NCBI GenBank assembly: GCA_002503545.1
Contig: DARY01000031.1
Location: 484-8,825, forward strand
DNA length: 8,342 bases
Source of the DNA: Candidatus Methanomethylophilus sp. UBA78
GTDB taxonomy: Archaea; Thermoplasmatota; Thermoplasmata; Methanomassiliicoccales; Methanomethylophilaceae
Direction of reading: 5' to 3'
Shown: positions 1 to 6,032 of the stretch, in pieces
Position numbering within the stretch: the first letter of the stretch is position 1
Layout of the letters: each line of letters begins with the position of its first letter
Notes under the pieces: model-generated
Seen by the model: the letters and a program-made list of their open reading frames with translations, nothing else
The model's database searches: none
Told to the model about the DNA's origin: nothing
Made by a program: the position numbers and the translations under genes

Positions 1-1018
1 GCTCATCCAGGAGATGGACAGGCTCCAGCTGGGGACCAAGTCCACCAGGCACGACATCATCGGGAAGCTGTTCTCCAGGAACTACGTCCAGGGGAACTAC
101 CTGATCCCGACCGCCAGCGGCGTGGCCCTCACCAAATCGCTCGAGCACCACGGCGGAGGCATCACCGAACCCGAGATGACCGCCAAGCTCGAGAGGGACA
201 TGCTCAGCATAACGGACGGGGAGAGGACCCTGGAGTCCGTCGTGAAGGAGTCCCAGGACATGCTGCACGAGGTGGCCGTCAAGATCGACTCCGAGAGGGA
301 GGCCATCGGCGACGAGATCAAGGCCGCGCTGAAGAAGCAGCAGTTCGTCGGCATATGTCCCAGCTGCGGGAACAGCATGACCATCAAGAAGTCGAAGAAC
401 GGGAACTTCATCGGATGCAACGGCTATCCCGAATGCACGCGCGCCTATCCCCTGCCCAAGGGGGCCCTCATACAGATGACCGACTCGGTCTGCCCCGTCT
501 GCGGACTCGCGCAGGTCAAGGTCATAAGGAAGGGTGTCCCCCCGTCCCTGCAGTGCATAGACCCCAAGTGCAGCAGCAACACGGAGAAGACCGATCTGGG
601 ACCCTGCCCCACCTGCAAGAAGGGGACCATCCGCGTGATGTACTCCAAGGCGGGGAGGCGCTTCGCCGGATGCTCCGAGTGGCCCGCCTGCACACAGACC
701 TACCCGCTGAGACCCAGAGGCACCGTCGTACCCGTCGGCAGCAGCTGCCCCGAATGCGGCGCACCCCTGGTCCAGGTCGGCTCCATAAAGGAGTGCATAA
801 ACATGGACTGCCCCCTCCGCAGGAAGAGGAAGCAGACGGAGCCAGACGAGGCCGCCCCCGCCGCCGCGCCTTCCGACGACAGGGTCGGGAGGGTCGTCAC
901 GGTCGTCGTCTCCGAACGCAAGAAATCGACCAGGAAGACCGCGAAGAAGCCCTCCGCCGCCAAATCCAGGTCCAAGAAGGCCGAGAAACCGGCGCTGGAG
1001 AACACGGACGACGAGTGA
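1..1018 (+). CDS. topA: DNA topoisomerase I (type IA), C-terminal part, truncated by window edge
   Basis: This is the 3' end of a type IA topoisomerase gene. The frame is open from base 2 (codons for L-I-Q-E precede the ATG at 14), so the ATG at 14 is internal and the gene starts outside the window. The first residues, with GTKSTRHDII, match the end of the TopA catalytic core (usually G-x-PSTxxxII); the catalytic tyrosine lies upstream and is not visible. Counting the ATG at 14 as residue 1, four Cys4 zinc ribbons follow: C115/C118/C135/C141, C160/C163/C181/C186, C198/C201/C220/C226 and C245/C248/C261/C266. They bind single-stranded DNA in this family. An Ala/Pro linker and a Lys/Arg/Ala-rich tail (about 300-326) follow, ending in an acidic DDE. 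The enzyme relaxes negative supercoils by cutting one strand. Its stop directly abuts the stop of the convergent cobY gene. Family assignment is secure. Confidence 0.93.
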   Translation, partial: LIQEMDRLQLGTKSTRHDIIGKLFSRNYVQGNYLIPTASGVALTKSLEHHGGGITEPEMTAKLERDMLSITDGERTLESVVKESQDMLHEVAVKIDSEREAIGDEIKAALKKQQFVGICPSCGNSMTIKKSKNGNFIGCNGYPECTRAYPLPKGALIQMTDSVCPVCGLAQVKVIRKGVPPSLQCIDPKCSSNTEKTDLGPCPTCKKGTIRVMYSKAGRRFAGCSEWPACTQTYPLRPRGTVVPVGSSCPECGAPLVQVGSIKECINMDCPLRRKRKQTEPDEAAPAAAPSDDRVGRVVTVVVSERKKSTRKTAKKPSAAKSRSKKAEKPALENTDDE

Positions 1019-1615
1019 TCAGAACAGCTTCCGGGCCAGGGAGAGCTCGGCCTGCGTGTTCACGTTCACGGCCAGCTCCTTCCACTCGGTCTTCAGGCAG
1101 TGCTCGTTGAGGTACTTCCCCTCGAGCGTCCCCTCCCTGTCCATGACGGAGAGGCCCGAGAGGACCCATTCCTCGCCGTCGATGTACCTCGTGTAGGAGG
1201 GGACGATCCCCATCTCGCGGACGATGCCTGCCTTCACCAGGACGATCATCGACTCCATCTCCGGCCTGAACATCTCCAGGGTGTAATCTATCACCGACGG
1301 GGTCATCAGCGGTATGTCCGACGGACTGGTCATCACGTATTCCCCGTTCATGACGGAGAACGATTCGTGGAGGTCCATCATGAAATCCTCCCCGGACGTC
1401 CTTATCGTCTCCACCCCCACGCTCTTAAGGTACGCCTCCGTCTCCGGCGTGTTGGGGCTCACGGACACAAGGACGCGGTCTATCCCCTCGGCGCCGTTCA
1501 TGGCGTCGACGACACGCTGGACGACGTGCCTCCCGCCGATCATCTGCATCGGTTTCTCGATCCCGCAGGGACCCATGCGCGTCCCCTTGCCTCCGGCGTT
1601 TATCAGTACTTCCAT
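1019..1615 (-). CDS. cobY: GTP:adenosylcobinamide-phosphate guanylyltransferase CobY
   Basis: CobY transfers GMP from GTP to adenosylcobinamide phosphate, giving adenosylcobinamide-GDP, the activated form used by CobS. It is the archaeal replacement for bacterial CobU and lacks the kinase activity. The 198-residue length is normal for the family. Visible motifs are the nucleotidyltransferase loop AGGKGTRMG (residues 7-15), EKP (20-22), SPNTPETEAYL (53-63, very like the Methanocaldococcus protein) and SPSDIPLMT (97-105) with a likely metal-binding aspartate. The frame stays open upstream to 1828, but that part lies inside cobS and has no family similarity. The ATG at 1615 places the AGGKG loop at the expected N-terminus. 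Its A is also the last base of the cobS stop (TGATG), which suggests coupled translation; no strong Shine-Dalgarno is seen. It is the last gene of the operon. Confidence 0.93.
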   Translation of the reverse strand: MEVLINAGGKGTRMGPCGIEKPMQMIGGRHVVQRVVDAMNGAEGIDRVLVSVSPNTPETEAYLKSVGVETIRTSGEDFMMDLHESFSVMNGEYVMTSPSDIPLMTPSVIDYTLEMFRPEMESMIVLVKAGIVREMGIVPSYTRYIDGEEWVLSGLSVMDREGTLEGKYLNEHCLKTEWKELAVNVNTQAELSLARKLF

Positions 1616-2475
1616 CAGATACCCAGACCCAAAACGACGACGGTTCCCAGCAGCATCACCGCCCTCGATATCTCGTTCGTAGCCCCCAGTATATCGCCGT
1701 TCACGAAACCGAAGACCCTGTTGGCGGCCGACGCCATGACCCGGCCCGTCGCCACGGACAGCACGAGACCGAGGGCCATGCAGACGGCCATGATGACCCA
1801 GTCGAACCCGTAGCCGAGCAGCCGGCACACCCCGAAGTGTATGAGGGACGCGACGGCCAGGAGGATGGCCGACAGTATGACGGATTTGACCAGGGAGGCT
1901 CTGTCCGTGAGCCCGACCTGGCGGGAGGCCATCCCGTTACCGGGCTCACCGAAAGCGGCGGCGGCCACCTGGGCGTTCTTGGCGAGGACCTCGGCGGCGA
2001 ATACCGCCGCCATTATACCTCCCTCGTACCACGCTATGTCCGCATAGCAGGCCACGGTCACCAGGACGACCGTCAGGGCCACCCCGAAGCCTCCCGCCCC
2101 GATCAGACTGTCCTTCAGGGCGCGCACGTGGTCCTCCCTCCTCCCGGAGGAGACGACGATCCCGTCCCCGAAGTCGGTCAGACCGTCGAAGTGCAGGAAC
2201 TTGGAGAACACCATCACCGTCGCGAGGGCGGCCACCGCCTGCAGCAGGATAGAGGCAGAGAGGAGCACAAGTGCCAGACATACCGCGGCGGCCAGAAGGC
2301 CGTTGAGGAATCCCACCACGGGCGCGGCCCAGAACCTCCTCTCCATGGCATCGAACTCCTTCTGTCCGACGTCGATGCGTATGATGGTGAAGAAGGAGAC
2401 CATGCACTTCACGGCGTCCGTGAACCCGCCCTGCGAACCGTTCGTCTCCGCCGGTGCGCTGCTGTCGTCAGTCAT
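1615..2475 (-). CDS. cobS: Adenosylcobinamide-GDP ribazoletransferase (cobalamin synthase) CobS
   Basis: CobS is the membrane enzyme that joins adenosylcobinamide-GDP to alpha-ribazole or alpha-ribazole phosphate, making adenosylcobalamin or its phosphate. The 286-residue protein carries the CobS signatures HFDGLTDFGD (95-104; usually HLDGLxDxxD, probable metal-binding aspartates), KDSLIGAGGFG (121-131) and GFVNGDILGATNE (256-268). Hydrophobic segments lie at about 51-90, 127-145, 153-165, 198-216, 224-243 and 271-286, fitting a multi-pass protein. The first 20 residues are polar and poorly conserved in type, making it slightly longer than the usual 240-260 residues. The ATG at 2475 lies inside the end of cbiS (8-nt overlap), and its stop shares one base with the cobY ATG. 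Coupling with cobY, which makes its substrate, is consistent with pathway order. Confidence 0.95.
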   Translation of the reverse strand: MTDDSSAPAETNGSQGGFTDAVKCMVSFFTIIRIDVGQKEFDAMERRFWAAPVVGFLNGLLAAAVCLALVLLSASILLQAVAALATVMVFSKFLHFDGLTDFGDGIVVSSGRREDHVRALKDSLIGAGGFGVALTVVLVTVACYADIAWYEGGIMAAVFAAEVLAKNAQVAAAAFGEPGNGMASRQVGLTDRASLVKSVILSAILLAVASLIHFGVCRLLGYGFDWVIMAVCMALGLVLSVATGRVMASAANRVFGFVNGDILGATNEISRAVMLLGTVVVLGLGI

Positions 2476-3577
2476 CTGAAAACCCCGTCATGTAGCCGAC
2501 AACCCCCGCCACGAGCCCGTAGGCGGCGTTCTCGGCGTATTCGTGCAGGCCCTCGTCCCTGAGGGGCCTCATCCTCAGGAGATCCACGGTGGCATCGCCC
2601 CCGCGGTCCTCCGATATCCTTCCCGCCAGGAAGATCGCCATGGTCCCGTCGATGAGGGACTCGGGGACCTCGTCTTCCGTCTGGCCGTTTATGCACCCCT
2701 TCTCCGCCATGGACCCAGAGGAGAGGATCCCATACATGATGGCGCATATATCGGGGTCGCCCGCCATGGCGGCGAGGTACCCCTCGAACCCCTCCCTCGC
2801 GGACTCCTCCATCCCGAGGGCGGAGGCGCACGACCACAGCATCTCCGGATCTATGCCCCTGGCCCCCAGCATGGAGACGGCGTCCTGGGTCTCGGGCTTC
2901 TCCCCGCGCTTGCGGATGCACTCCGCCACCGCCTTCCTGACGCATCTCGCGACGGCCATTCCCAGCGGGGTCCCGGTTCCGGCGAACTGGGTCTTCGTCC
3001 CCGACACAGGTGCGGCCACGGCCATGGCGTCGGAGGTGGTACCGGTCTCGGTGTATCCCAGGTCCCTCATGGCCAGCGTCTTCGCCTCCACGAGGGGGAT
3101 CATCAGGTTCACCTTGCCGGTGTCGTCCAGCGGGACGGACGAGACCGCGACCACGTTTATCGTGCCGGCGATAAGCCTCTCGTATATCCCCCTGGAGCGC
3201 TCCTTCCTCTCCTCCCAGCGGTCCAGGGCCTTCCCGGCCTCGACGCAGTTGGTGACCCCGGCGGTGGCCGCGACGAAGGCCTCCCCTCCCTCGAAGGACT
3301 CCTCGGCCTCGGAGAAGACGTATCTGATCTCCGCCGCCGTCATGAAACCCACGGAATCCTCCGGAAGGCCGTACTGCCCGACCTTCGCACGGAGGTCCGC
3401 CATATAGTCCCCCGCGTAGTCGTGCGGCACCTGCATTATGAACACGGTGTCGGTGAGGGCGCGTCCGCCGTTGAGGGGGGCGTTGCTGAGGACCTCCATG
3501 CGCTCGGTGAAGCGGATGACGGCCGTCGCCTCGTATCTGCCCTCCTCGTGCACCTGCGAAGATCCCACGTACCTCAT
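2468..3577 (-). CDS. cbiS: CbiS-type fusion: adenosylcobinamide amidohydrolase (CbiZ) + alpha-ribazole-phosphate phosphatase-like (CobZ/PgpA)
   Basis: The protein (369 residues) has two domains. Residues 1 to about 225 are CbiZ-like: LSNAPLNGG (30-38), TAGVTNC (105-111), AGTINVVAV (137-145) and EAKTLAMRDLGYTETGTTSDA (from 164) are family landmarks. CbiZ cleaves the aminopropanol amide of adenosylcobinamide, returning adenosylcobyric acid for re-use by CbiB. Residues about 230-369 resemble CobZ, a PgpA-like phosphatase acting on alpha-ribazole phosphate; IDGTMAIFLAG (309-319) and ENAAYGLVAGVVGYMTG (349-365) are the recognisable parts. The same fusion was characterised as CbiS in Methanopyrus kandleri. 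The frame is open to 3652, but the ATG at 3577 is preferred: it overlaps the cbiB stop as ATGA, has GGGGAG about 11 nt upstream, and begins just ahead of the conserved region. Some PgpA acidic residues appear changed (see findings), so the second activity is less certain. Confidence 0.9.
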   Translation of the reverse strand: MRYVGSSQVHEEGRYEATAVIRFTERMEVLSNAPLNGGRALTDTVFIMQVPHDYAGDYMADLRAKVGQYGLPEDSVGFMTAAEIRYVFSEAEESFEGGEAFVAATAGVTNCVEAGKALDRWEERKERSRGIYERLIAGTINVVAVSSVPLDDTGKVNLMIPLVEAKTLAMRDLGYTETGTTSDAMAVAAPVSGTKTQFAGTGTPLGMAVARCVRKAVAECIRKRGEKPETQDAVSMLGARGIDPEMLWSCASALGMEESAREGFEGYLAAMAGDPDICAIMYGILSSGSMAEKGCINGQTEDEVPESLIDGTMAIFLAGRISEDRGGDATVDLLRMRPLRDEGLHEYAENAAYGLVAGVVGYMTGFSDD

Positions 3578-4620
3578 ATCGGAACGCTCCCCAATATCCC
3601 GTAGATCAGGTCCTCGAAGAATATCTGCACATGGATACCCAGCAGTGCGCACAGGGGTATCGACACGGCCAGGAGGAAGACCGTGGAGGTCACCTCCACC
3701 AGCCGGCAGCAGCGCCGGATGTCGTCTATCGAGGGGAGCGGTCCCTCACCCATCACGTAGACACCCTCCTTGTCGAACGACACGCCCATGGCCGCCGCGA
3801 CCGCCGTCATCGGCCATCCGCTGTTGGGGCTGGGGGTCTTGCGGTGCTCGGCCAGGGCCGCCGCGACGGCGCTCCTGCCGCTCCTGAGCCTCATGAGCTT
3901 GGCCGCGAAACCGACGAAGAACGGGGCGAGCCTCGAAGGGATGTACCCGAGGACGTCGTCGAGCCGGGCGGGGAAATGACCCAGCACCCGGTACTTGTCG
4001 TTGATGTGCCCCCACATCGCATCCATGAGGTTCGAGCATCTGAACGCTATCGCACCCGGGAGACCCAGCAGACCGAAGTAGAACAGAGGGGACACCACAC
4101 TGTCGACCAGGTTCTCCGAGACGGTCTCGCAGCAGGAGGACGTCAGGTGCGGGAGGTCCATGCCGCGGGTCTTCCTGTTCACCATCATCTGGGTCTTATC
4201 GGCGGCCGCATCCAGGTCCCCCTTCCTGAGGTCGTCGGCTATGGGGGCGCAGAACCTCCTGAAGGCGAAGAGGGCGAAGGTGACCTTCAGGAACAGGGCG
4301 CTCACGGCGACCCATACGAGCTCTCCGACGCTGCAGCTGATACCCAGCAGGTCGAATTCCGCCAGGTCCCCCATGCCGTAGCGTACGGCCATCGTGATGG
4401 CGATGGCGGCCCCGCCGAAGACCAGCAGCACCAAGACGTAGGAGAGGAACCCGATGAGGGTGTTCCATCCCGAGGTGCGGTCGGATATGCGGCGGTCGAT
4501 GCTGTCCAGCAGATTGCCCATCCATCTCAGCGGATGGTACCTGTTCGGGACATCCCCCACGTAACGGTCGATCAGAAACGCGAAGACCGCAATGAGCACC
4601 GCATCCATCCAGAGTTCCAC
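3574..4620 (-). CDS. cbiB: Adenosylcobinamide-phosphate synthase CbiB
   Basis: CbiB (CobD in Pseudomonas naming) is a membrane protein that amidates adenosylcobyric acid with aminopropanol phosphate, giving adenosylcobinamide phosphate. The 348 residues carry the family signatures in order: an N-terminal helix ending LIDRYVGDVPNRYHPLRWMG (16-35, with D18, D23 and HP 29-30), ETVSENLVDSVVSPLFY (165-181), NLMDAMWGHINDKY (197-210), ARLDDVLGYIPSRL (218-231) and SPNSGWPMTAVAAAMGV (264-280). Hydrophobic segments are at about 5-17, 53-79, 93-120, 177-195 and 310-335. The start taken is GTG at 4620, 4 nt after the cobD stop; an ATG at 4608 (residue 5) is an alternative that would only shorten the N-terminal helix. 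The stop overlaps the cbiS ATG by 4 nt (ATGA). It uses the product of the gene just upstream. Confidence 0.94.
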   Translation of the reverse strand: MELWMDAVLIAVFAFLIDRYVGDVPNRYHPLRWMGNLLDSIDRRISDRTSGWNTLIGFLSYVLVLLVFGGAAIAITMAVRYGMGDLAEFDLLGISCSVGELVWVAVSALFLKVTFALFAFRRFCAPIADDLRKGDLDAAADKTQMMVNRKTRGMDLPHLTSSCCETVSENLVDSVVSPLFYFGLLGLPGAIAFRCSNLMDAMWGHINDKYRVLGHFPARLDDVLGYIPSRLAPFFVGFAAKLMRLRSGRSAVAAALAEHRKTPSPNSGWPMTAVAAAMGVSFDKEGVYVMGEGPLPSIDDIRRCCRLVEVTSTVFLLAVSIPLCALLGIHVQIFFEDLIYGILGSVPI

Positions 4621-4624
4621 GATC

Positions 4625-5746
4625 TCATCTTCCGCGGAGTGAATCCATGGCGCCTTCGGCGGCGGCTATGAATTTGTTGTTGCTGGGTCTGTTCTTCACG
4701 CAGTATCTGATGTATCCCTTGAACCTGTCCCCGAAGGAGGCGCAGTCGCGGATCATCACGCTGCCCTTGAGCATGAGCCTCTTCATCTCCTCGCCGGTGA
4801 TGCCGAGGTCCTCCACCGACACGAAGTAGAAGAAGGAGTCGGAGACCTCGCCGACCGGGAAACCGATGTCCTCCAGGCGGGCGTGCAGATAGGAGGACTC
4901 CGCCTTCAGCTCCCTGGCCACGACGTCCGGGTAGTCCATGCGGTACTCGACGAGGTAGGCGGCCACGGCCTGCTCCACCGTGCCAAGGTTCCAAGGCAGC
5001 TGGACCTTCTCGAGCTCCGCCACGATTTCGGGGCTGGAGAGACCGAAGCCTATCCTCATGCCCGGTATGGCGAACGACTTGGTGAGGGAATCCGCTATGA
5101 GGAGGTTGGAGAACTTCCCGACGTACTTCGACAGGGTCGTGCTCGCCGCCTCGGTGGAAAGACCCAGGAGGGTCTCGTCGAGGAACACCGCGGTCCCGAG
5201 GTCCTCGCATTCCCGGACTATCCCGAGGATCTTCTCCTTATCCTCGATGCGGCCCGTAGGGTTGTTGGGGTTGCAGATGTATACCGCCTTGTAGCCGGTC
5301 GAACGGATGCTCTGGGACAGCTGTTCGAAGTCGATGCGGAAGTCGTTCTCGGGGAGGAGGTCCATGAAATCCACGGATGCTCCGGCTATCCTGCACTGCT
5401 GCGCATACTCCGCAAACGAGGGGCGCATCATGAGGACCCTGTCGCCCGGCACCATGAACGCCGCCGGGAAGTTCCTGATTATCTCGGAGGAGCCGGCACC
5501 CATGACGACGTTCTCGGGTCTGAGACCGAAGTATCCGGCCACCGCCTTCTTGGGCACCTCGTTGGAGGCGTCCGGGTAGTGGCCTATCTCAGAGATCGCA
5601 CCGAGTATCTCGTCCTTCATCTCGGGCGGAGGTCCGAGGGGGTTGAGGTTCTGACTGAAATCCTCGACCCCGGTGAGCCTCCACCCCTGCCCGCCGTGAA
5701 CCGTCTTCGGCAGATTCCTGAGCTCTTCTCTCGGTACAATCTGCAT
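4625..5746 (-). CDS. cobD: L-threonine-O-3-phosphate decarboxylase CobD (PLP-dependent)
   Basis: CobD decarboxylates threonine phosphate to (R)-1-aminopropan-2-ol phosphate, the linker of the cobamide nucleotide loop. It is a fold type I PLP enzyme close to histidinol-phosphate aminotransferase (HisC). Signs of CobD rather than HisC are HGG near the N-terminus (17-19), FSQNLNPLGPP (30-40) and the position at the head of a cobamide operon. Visible active-site landmarks are GAGSSEII (83-90), CNPNNPTG (158-165), LDET (189-192) and SLTKSFAIPGMRIGF (220-234), with K223 the likely PLP lysine; R347 in YIRYCV is a likely carboxylate-binding residue. At 373 residues it is close to Salmonella CobD and lacks the C-terminal extension of Methanosarcina mazei CobD. 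The ATG at 5746 is supported by a GGGGAGG ribosome-binding site 7 nt upstream; there is no other ATG, GTG or TTG in frame before the upstream stop. Confidence 0.92.
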   Translation of the reverse strand: MQIVPREELRNLPKTVHGGQGWRLTGVEDFSQNLNPLGPPPEMKDEILGAISEIGHYPDASNEVPKKAVAGYFGLRPENVVMGAGSSEIIRNFPAAFMVPGDRVLMMRPSFAEYAQQCRIAGASVDFMDLLPENDFRIDFEQLSQSIRSTGYKAVYICNPNNPTGRIEDKEKILGIVRECEDLGTAVFLDETLLGLSTEAASTTLSKYVGKFSNLLIADSLTKSFAIPGMRIGFGLSSPEIVAELEKVQLPWNLGTVEQAVAAYLVEYRMDYPDVVARELKAESSYLHARLEDIGFPVGEVSDSFFYFVSVEDLGITGEEMKRLMLKGSVMIRDCASFGDRFKGYIRYCVKNRPSNNKFIAAAEGAMDSLRGR

Positions 5747-5753
5747 TATATCG

Positions 5754-5760
5754 CCTCCCC
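5754..5760 (-). promoter_or_regulatory. Ribosome-binding site of cobD
   Basis: On the minus strand GGGGAGG lies 7 nt before the cobD ATG and continues as GGCGAT, close to the consensus GGAGGTGAT. It fixes the cobD start. It also falls in the last codons of a 28-codon upstream ORF that ends TAATG on the cobD start. Confidence 0.75.
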
Positions 5761-5781
5761 ATGCCTGTAATGGATAATAAA

Positions 5782-5798
5782 CTTCTGCCGGCAGGAAG
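5782..5798 (-). repeat. Near-perfect inverted repeat (hairpin or operator) upstream of cobD
   Basis: CTTCTGCCGGCAGGAAG is a palindrome apart from one extra G. The core CTGCCGGCAG (5785-5794) is perfect. As minus-strand RNA it can form a 6-bp stem with a bulged C and a CCGG loop. As DNA it could be a dimeric regulator site. It lies 36-52 bp before the cobD start. Confidence 0.4.
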
Positions 5799-5830
5799 GA
5801 TGCGACCCTGCGGTAATGGATGTTACAGCC

Positions 5831-5839
5831 ATAATATAA
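5831..5839 (-). promoter_or_regulatory. Candidate TATA box for the cobD operon
   Basis: On the minus strand TTATATTAT sits about 89 nt before the cobD ATG. A start about 25 nt downstream (near 5810) would give a 60-65 nt leader holding the 5782-5798 hairpin and the GGGGAGG ribosome-binding site. Competing boxes are TTTATTAT (5774-5781), which would cut into the ribosome-binding site, and TATTAT (5852-5857). The choice is tentative. Confidence 0.3.
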
Positions 5840-5863
5840 TCCCCGTTTCTGATAATACCCAGA

Positions 5864-5873
5864 ATGACGTCAT
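5864..5873. repeat. Palindrome ATGACGTCAT
   Basis: This is a perfect 10-bp palindrome, flanked by CAG on the left and CTG on the right with one extra A on the left, so it extends to a near-perfect 17-bp inverted repeat (5860-5876). It sits mid-way between the divergent promoters, where a dimeric regulator could act on either. No regulator is named. Confidence 0.35.
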
Positions 5874-5917
5874 CTGTTATTAATGTAAGTGGGGTGTATT
5901 GTACTACAGCATATATG

Positions 5918-5926
5918 TTTTAAATA
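5918..5926. promoter_or_regulatory. Candidate TATA box, TTTTAAATA, orientation uncertain
   Basis: TTTTAAATA is the best match to the archaeal TATA consensus in the region. Read on the plus strand it would start a transcript near 5948, giving dut an 85-nt GC-rich leader or a separate small RNA. Read on the minus strand (TATTTAAAA) it would start near 5896 and give the cobD operon a leader of about 150 nt. The sequence alone does not decide between these. Confidence 0.35.
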
Positions 5927-5952
5927 CTAGTAACTCACGGAACGAACATCGG

Positions 5953-5993
5953 CCCGCCCATCGGGACGGGGTCTCCGGAACGGGAAACGCCCC
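5953..5993. other. GC-rich block able to form two adjacent hairpins
   Basis: Hairpin one (5953-5970) pairs CCCG-CCC with GGG-A-CGGG around a 3-nt loop, on either strand. Hairpin two (5968-5993) is best on the minus strand, where GGG-C-GUUUCC pairs with GGAGAC-CCC around a 6-nt loop; one pair is G-U, which becomes a mismatch on the plus strand. The two share bases 5968-5970, so they are mutually exclusive at their bases. Whether the block is transcribed is unknown. Confidence 0.35.
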
Positions 5994-6004
5994 TTCTGAT
6001 AGGG

Positions 6005-6013
6005 TTTATTATA
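6005..6013 (+). promoter_or_regulatory. Candidate TATA box for leaderless dut transcript
   Basis: TTTATTATA is centred 24 nt before the A of the dut ATG (6033). This is about the usual distance from an archaeal TATA box to the transcription start, so the mRNA would start at or very near the start codon. No Shine-Dalgarno-like sequence lies between the box and the ATG, which supports a leaderless message. Confidence 0.5.
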
Positions 6014-6032
6014 CGGTCTGCGATAACCACCC

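Larger units (their letters stand above)
5747..6032. promoter_or_regulatory. Divergent intergenic region between cobD operon and dut
   Basis: This is the only sizeable non-coding stretch, 286 bp. Both flanking genes are transcribed away from it. It is AT-rich compared with the genes, except for a GC-rich block at about 5951-5993. Seen here: TATA-like elements facing both ways; two 11-bp copies of C(T/G)GTAATGGAT (5765-5775 and 5811-5821); the inverted partner TTACAG (5823-5828); the palindrome ATGACGTCAT (5864-5873); a near-palindrome at 5782-5798; and a minus-strand upstream ORF (5832-5746). No tRNA, known riboswitch core or long conserved ORF was recognised. Regulation of the cobamide operon from here is inference. 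Confidence 0.6.

Noticed and set aside
2543..3604. Long open frame on the plus strand (353 codons) antisense to cbiS
   Set aside because: It is a shadow of a GC-rich gene: His/Gly/Arg/Pro-rich, with no recognisable motif, wholly opposite a gene with clear family signatures.
3631..4671. Long open frame on the plus strand (346 codons) antisense to cbiB
   Set aside because: Low-complexity composition, no motif, opposite the well-supported cbiB.
5761..5883. 40-codon plus-strand ORF with a CGNGCYSH stretch
   Set aside because: No ribosome-binding site or promoter, AT-rich third positions unlike the neighbours, and it overlaps the cobD regulatory region on the other strand. Conservation would be needed to revive it.
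5747..5896. Cobalamin riboswitch before cobD
   Set aside because: CCTGCC occurs in the leader, but the rest of the B12 box and the conserved core were not found. Position and pathway fit, but the sequence does not support the call.
5841..6001. Repeated TTCTGATA preceded by CCCC (5841-5854 and 5990-6001)
   Set aside because: An 8-mer repeat in a region this size is expected about once by chance, and the spacing to CCCC differs by 2 nt.
5941..6005. tRNA or C/D-box RNA in the GC-rich block
   Set aside because: No cloverleaf or T-loop consensus. CTGA at 5996-5999 resembles a D box, but no matching C box lies upstream at a suitable distance.
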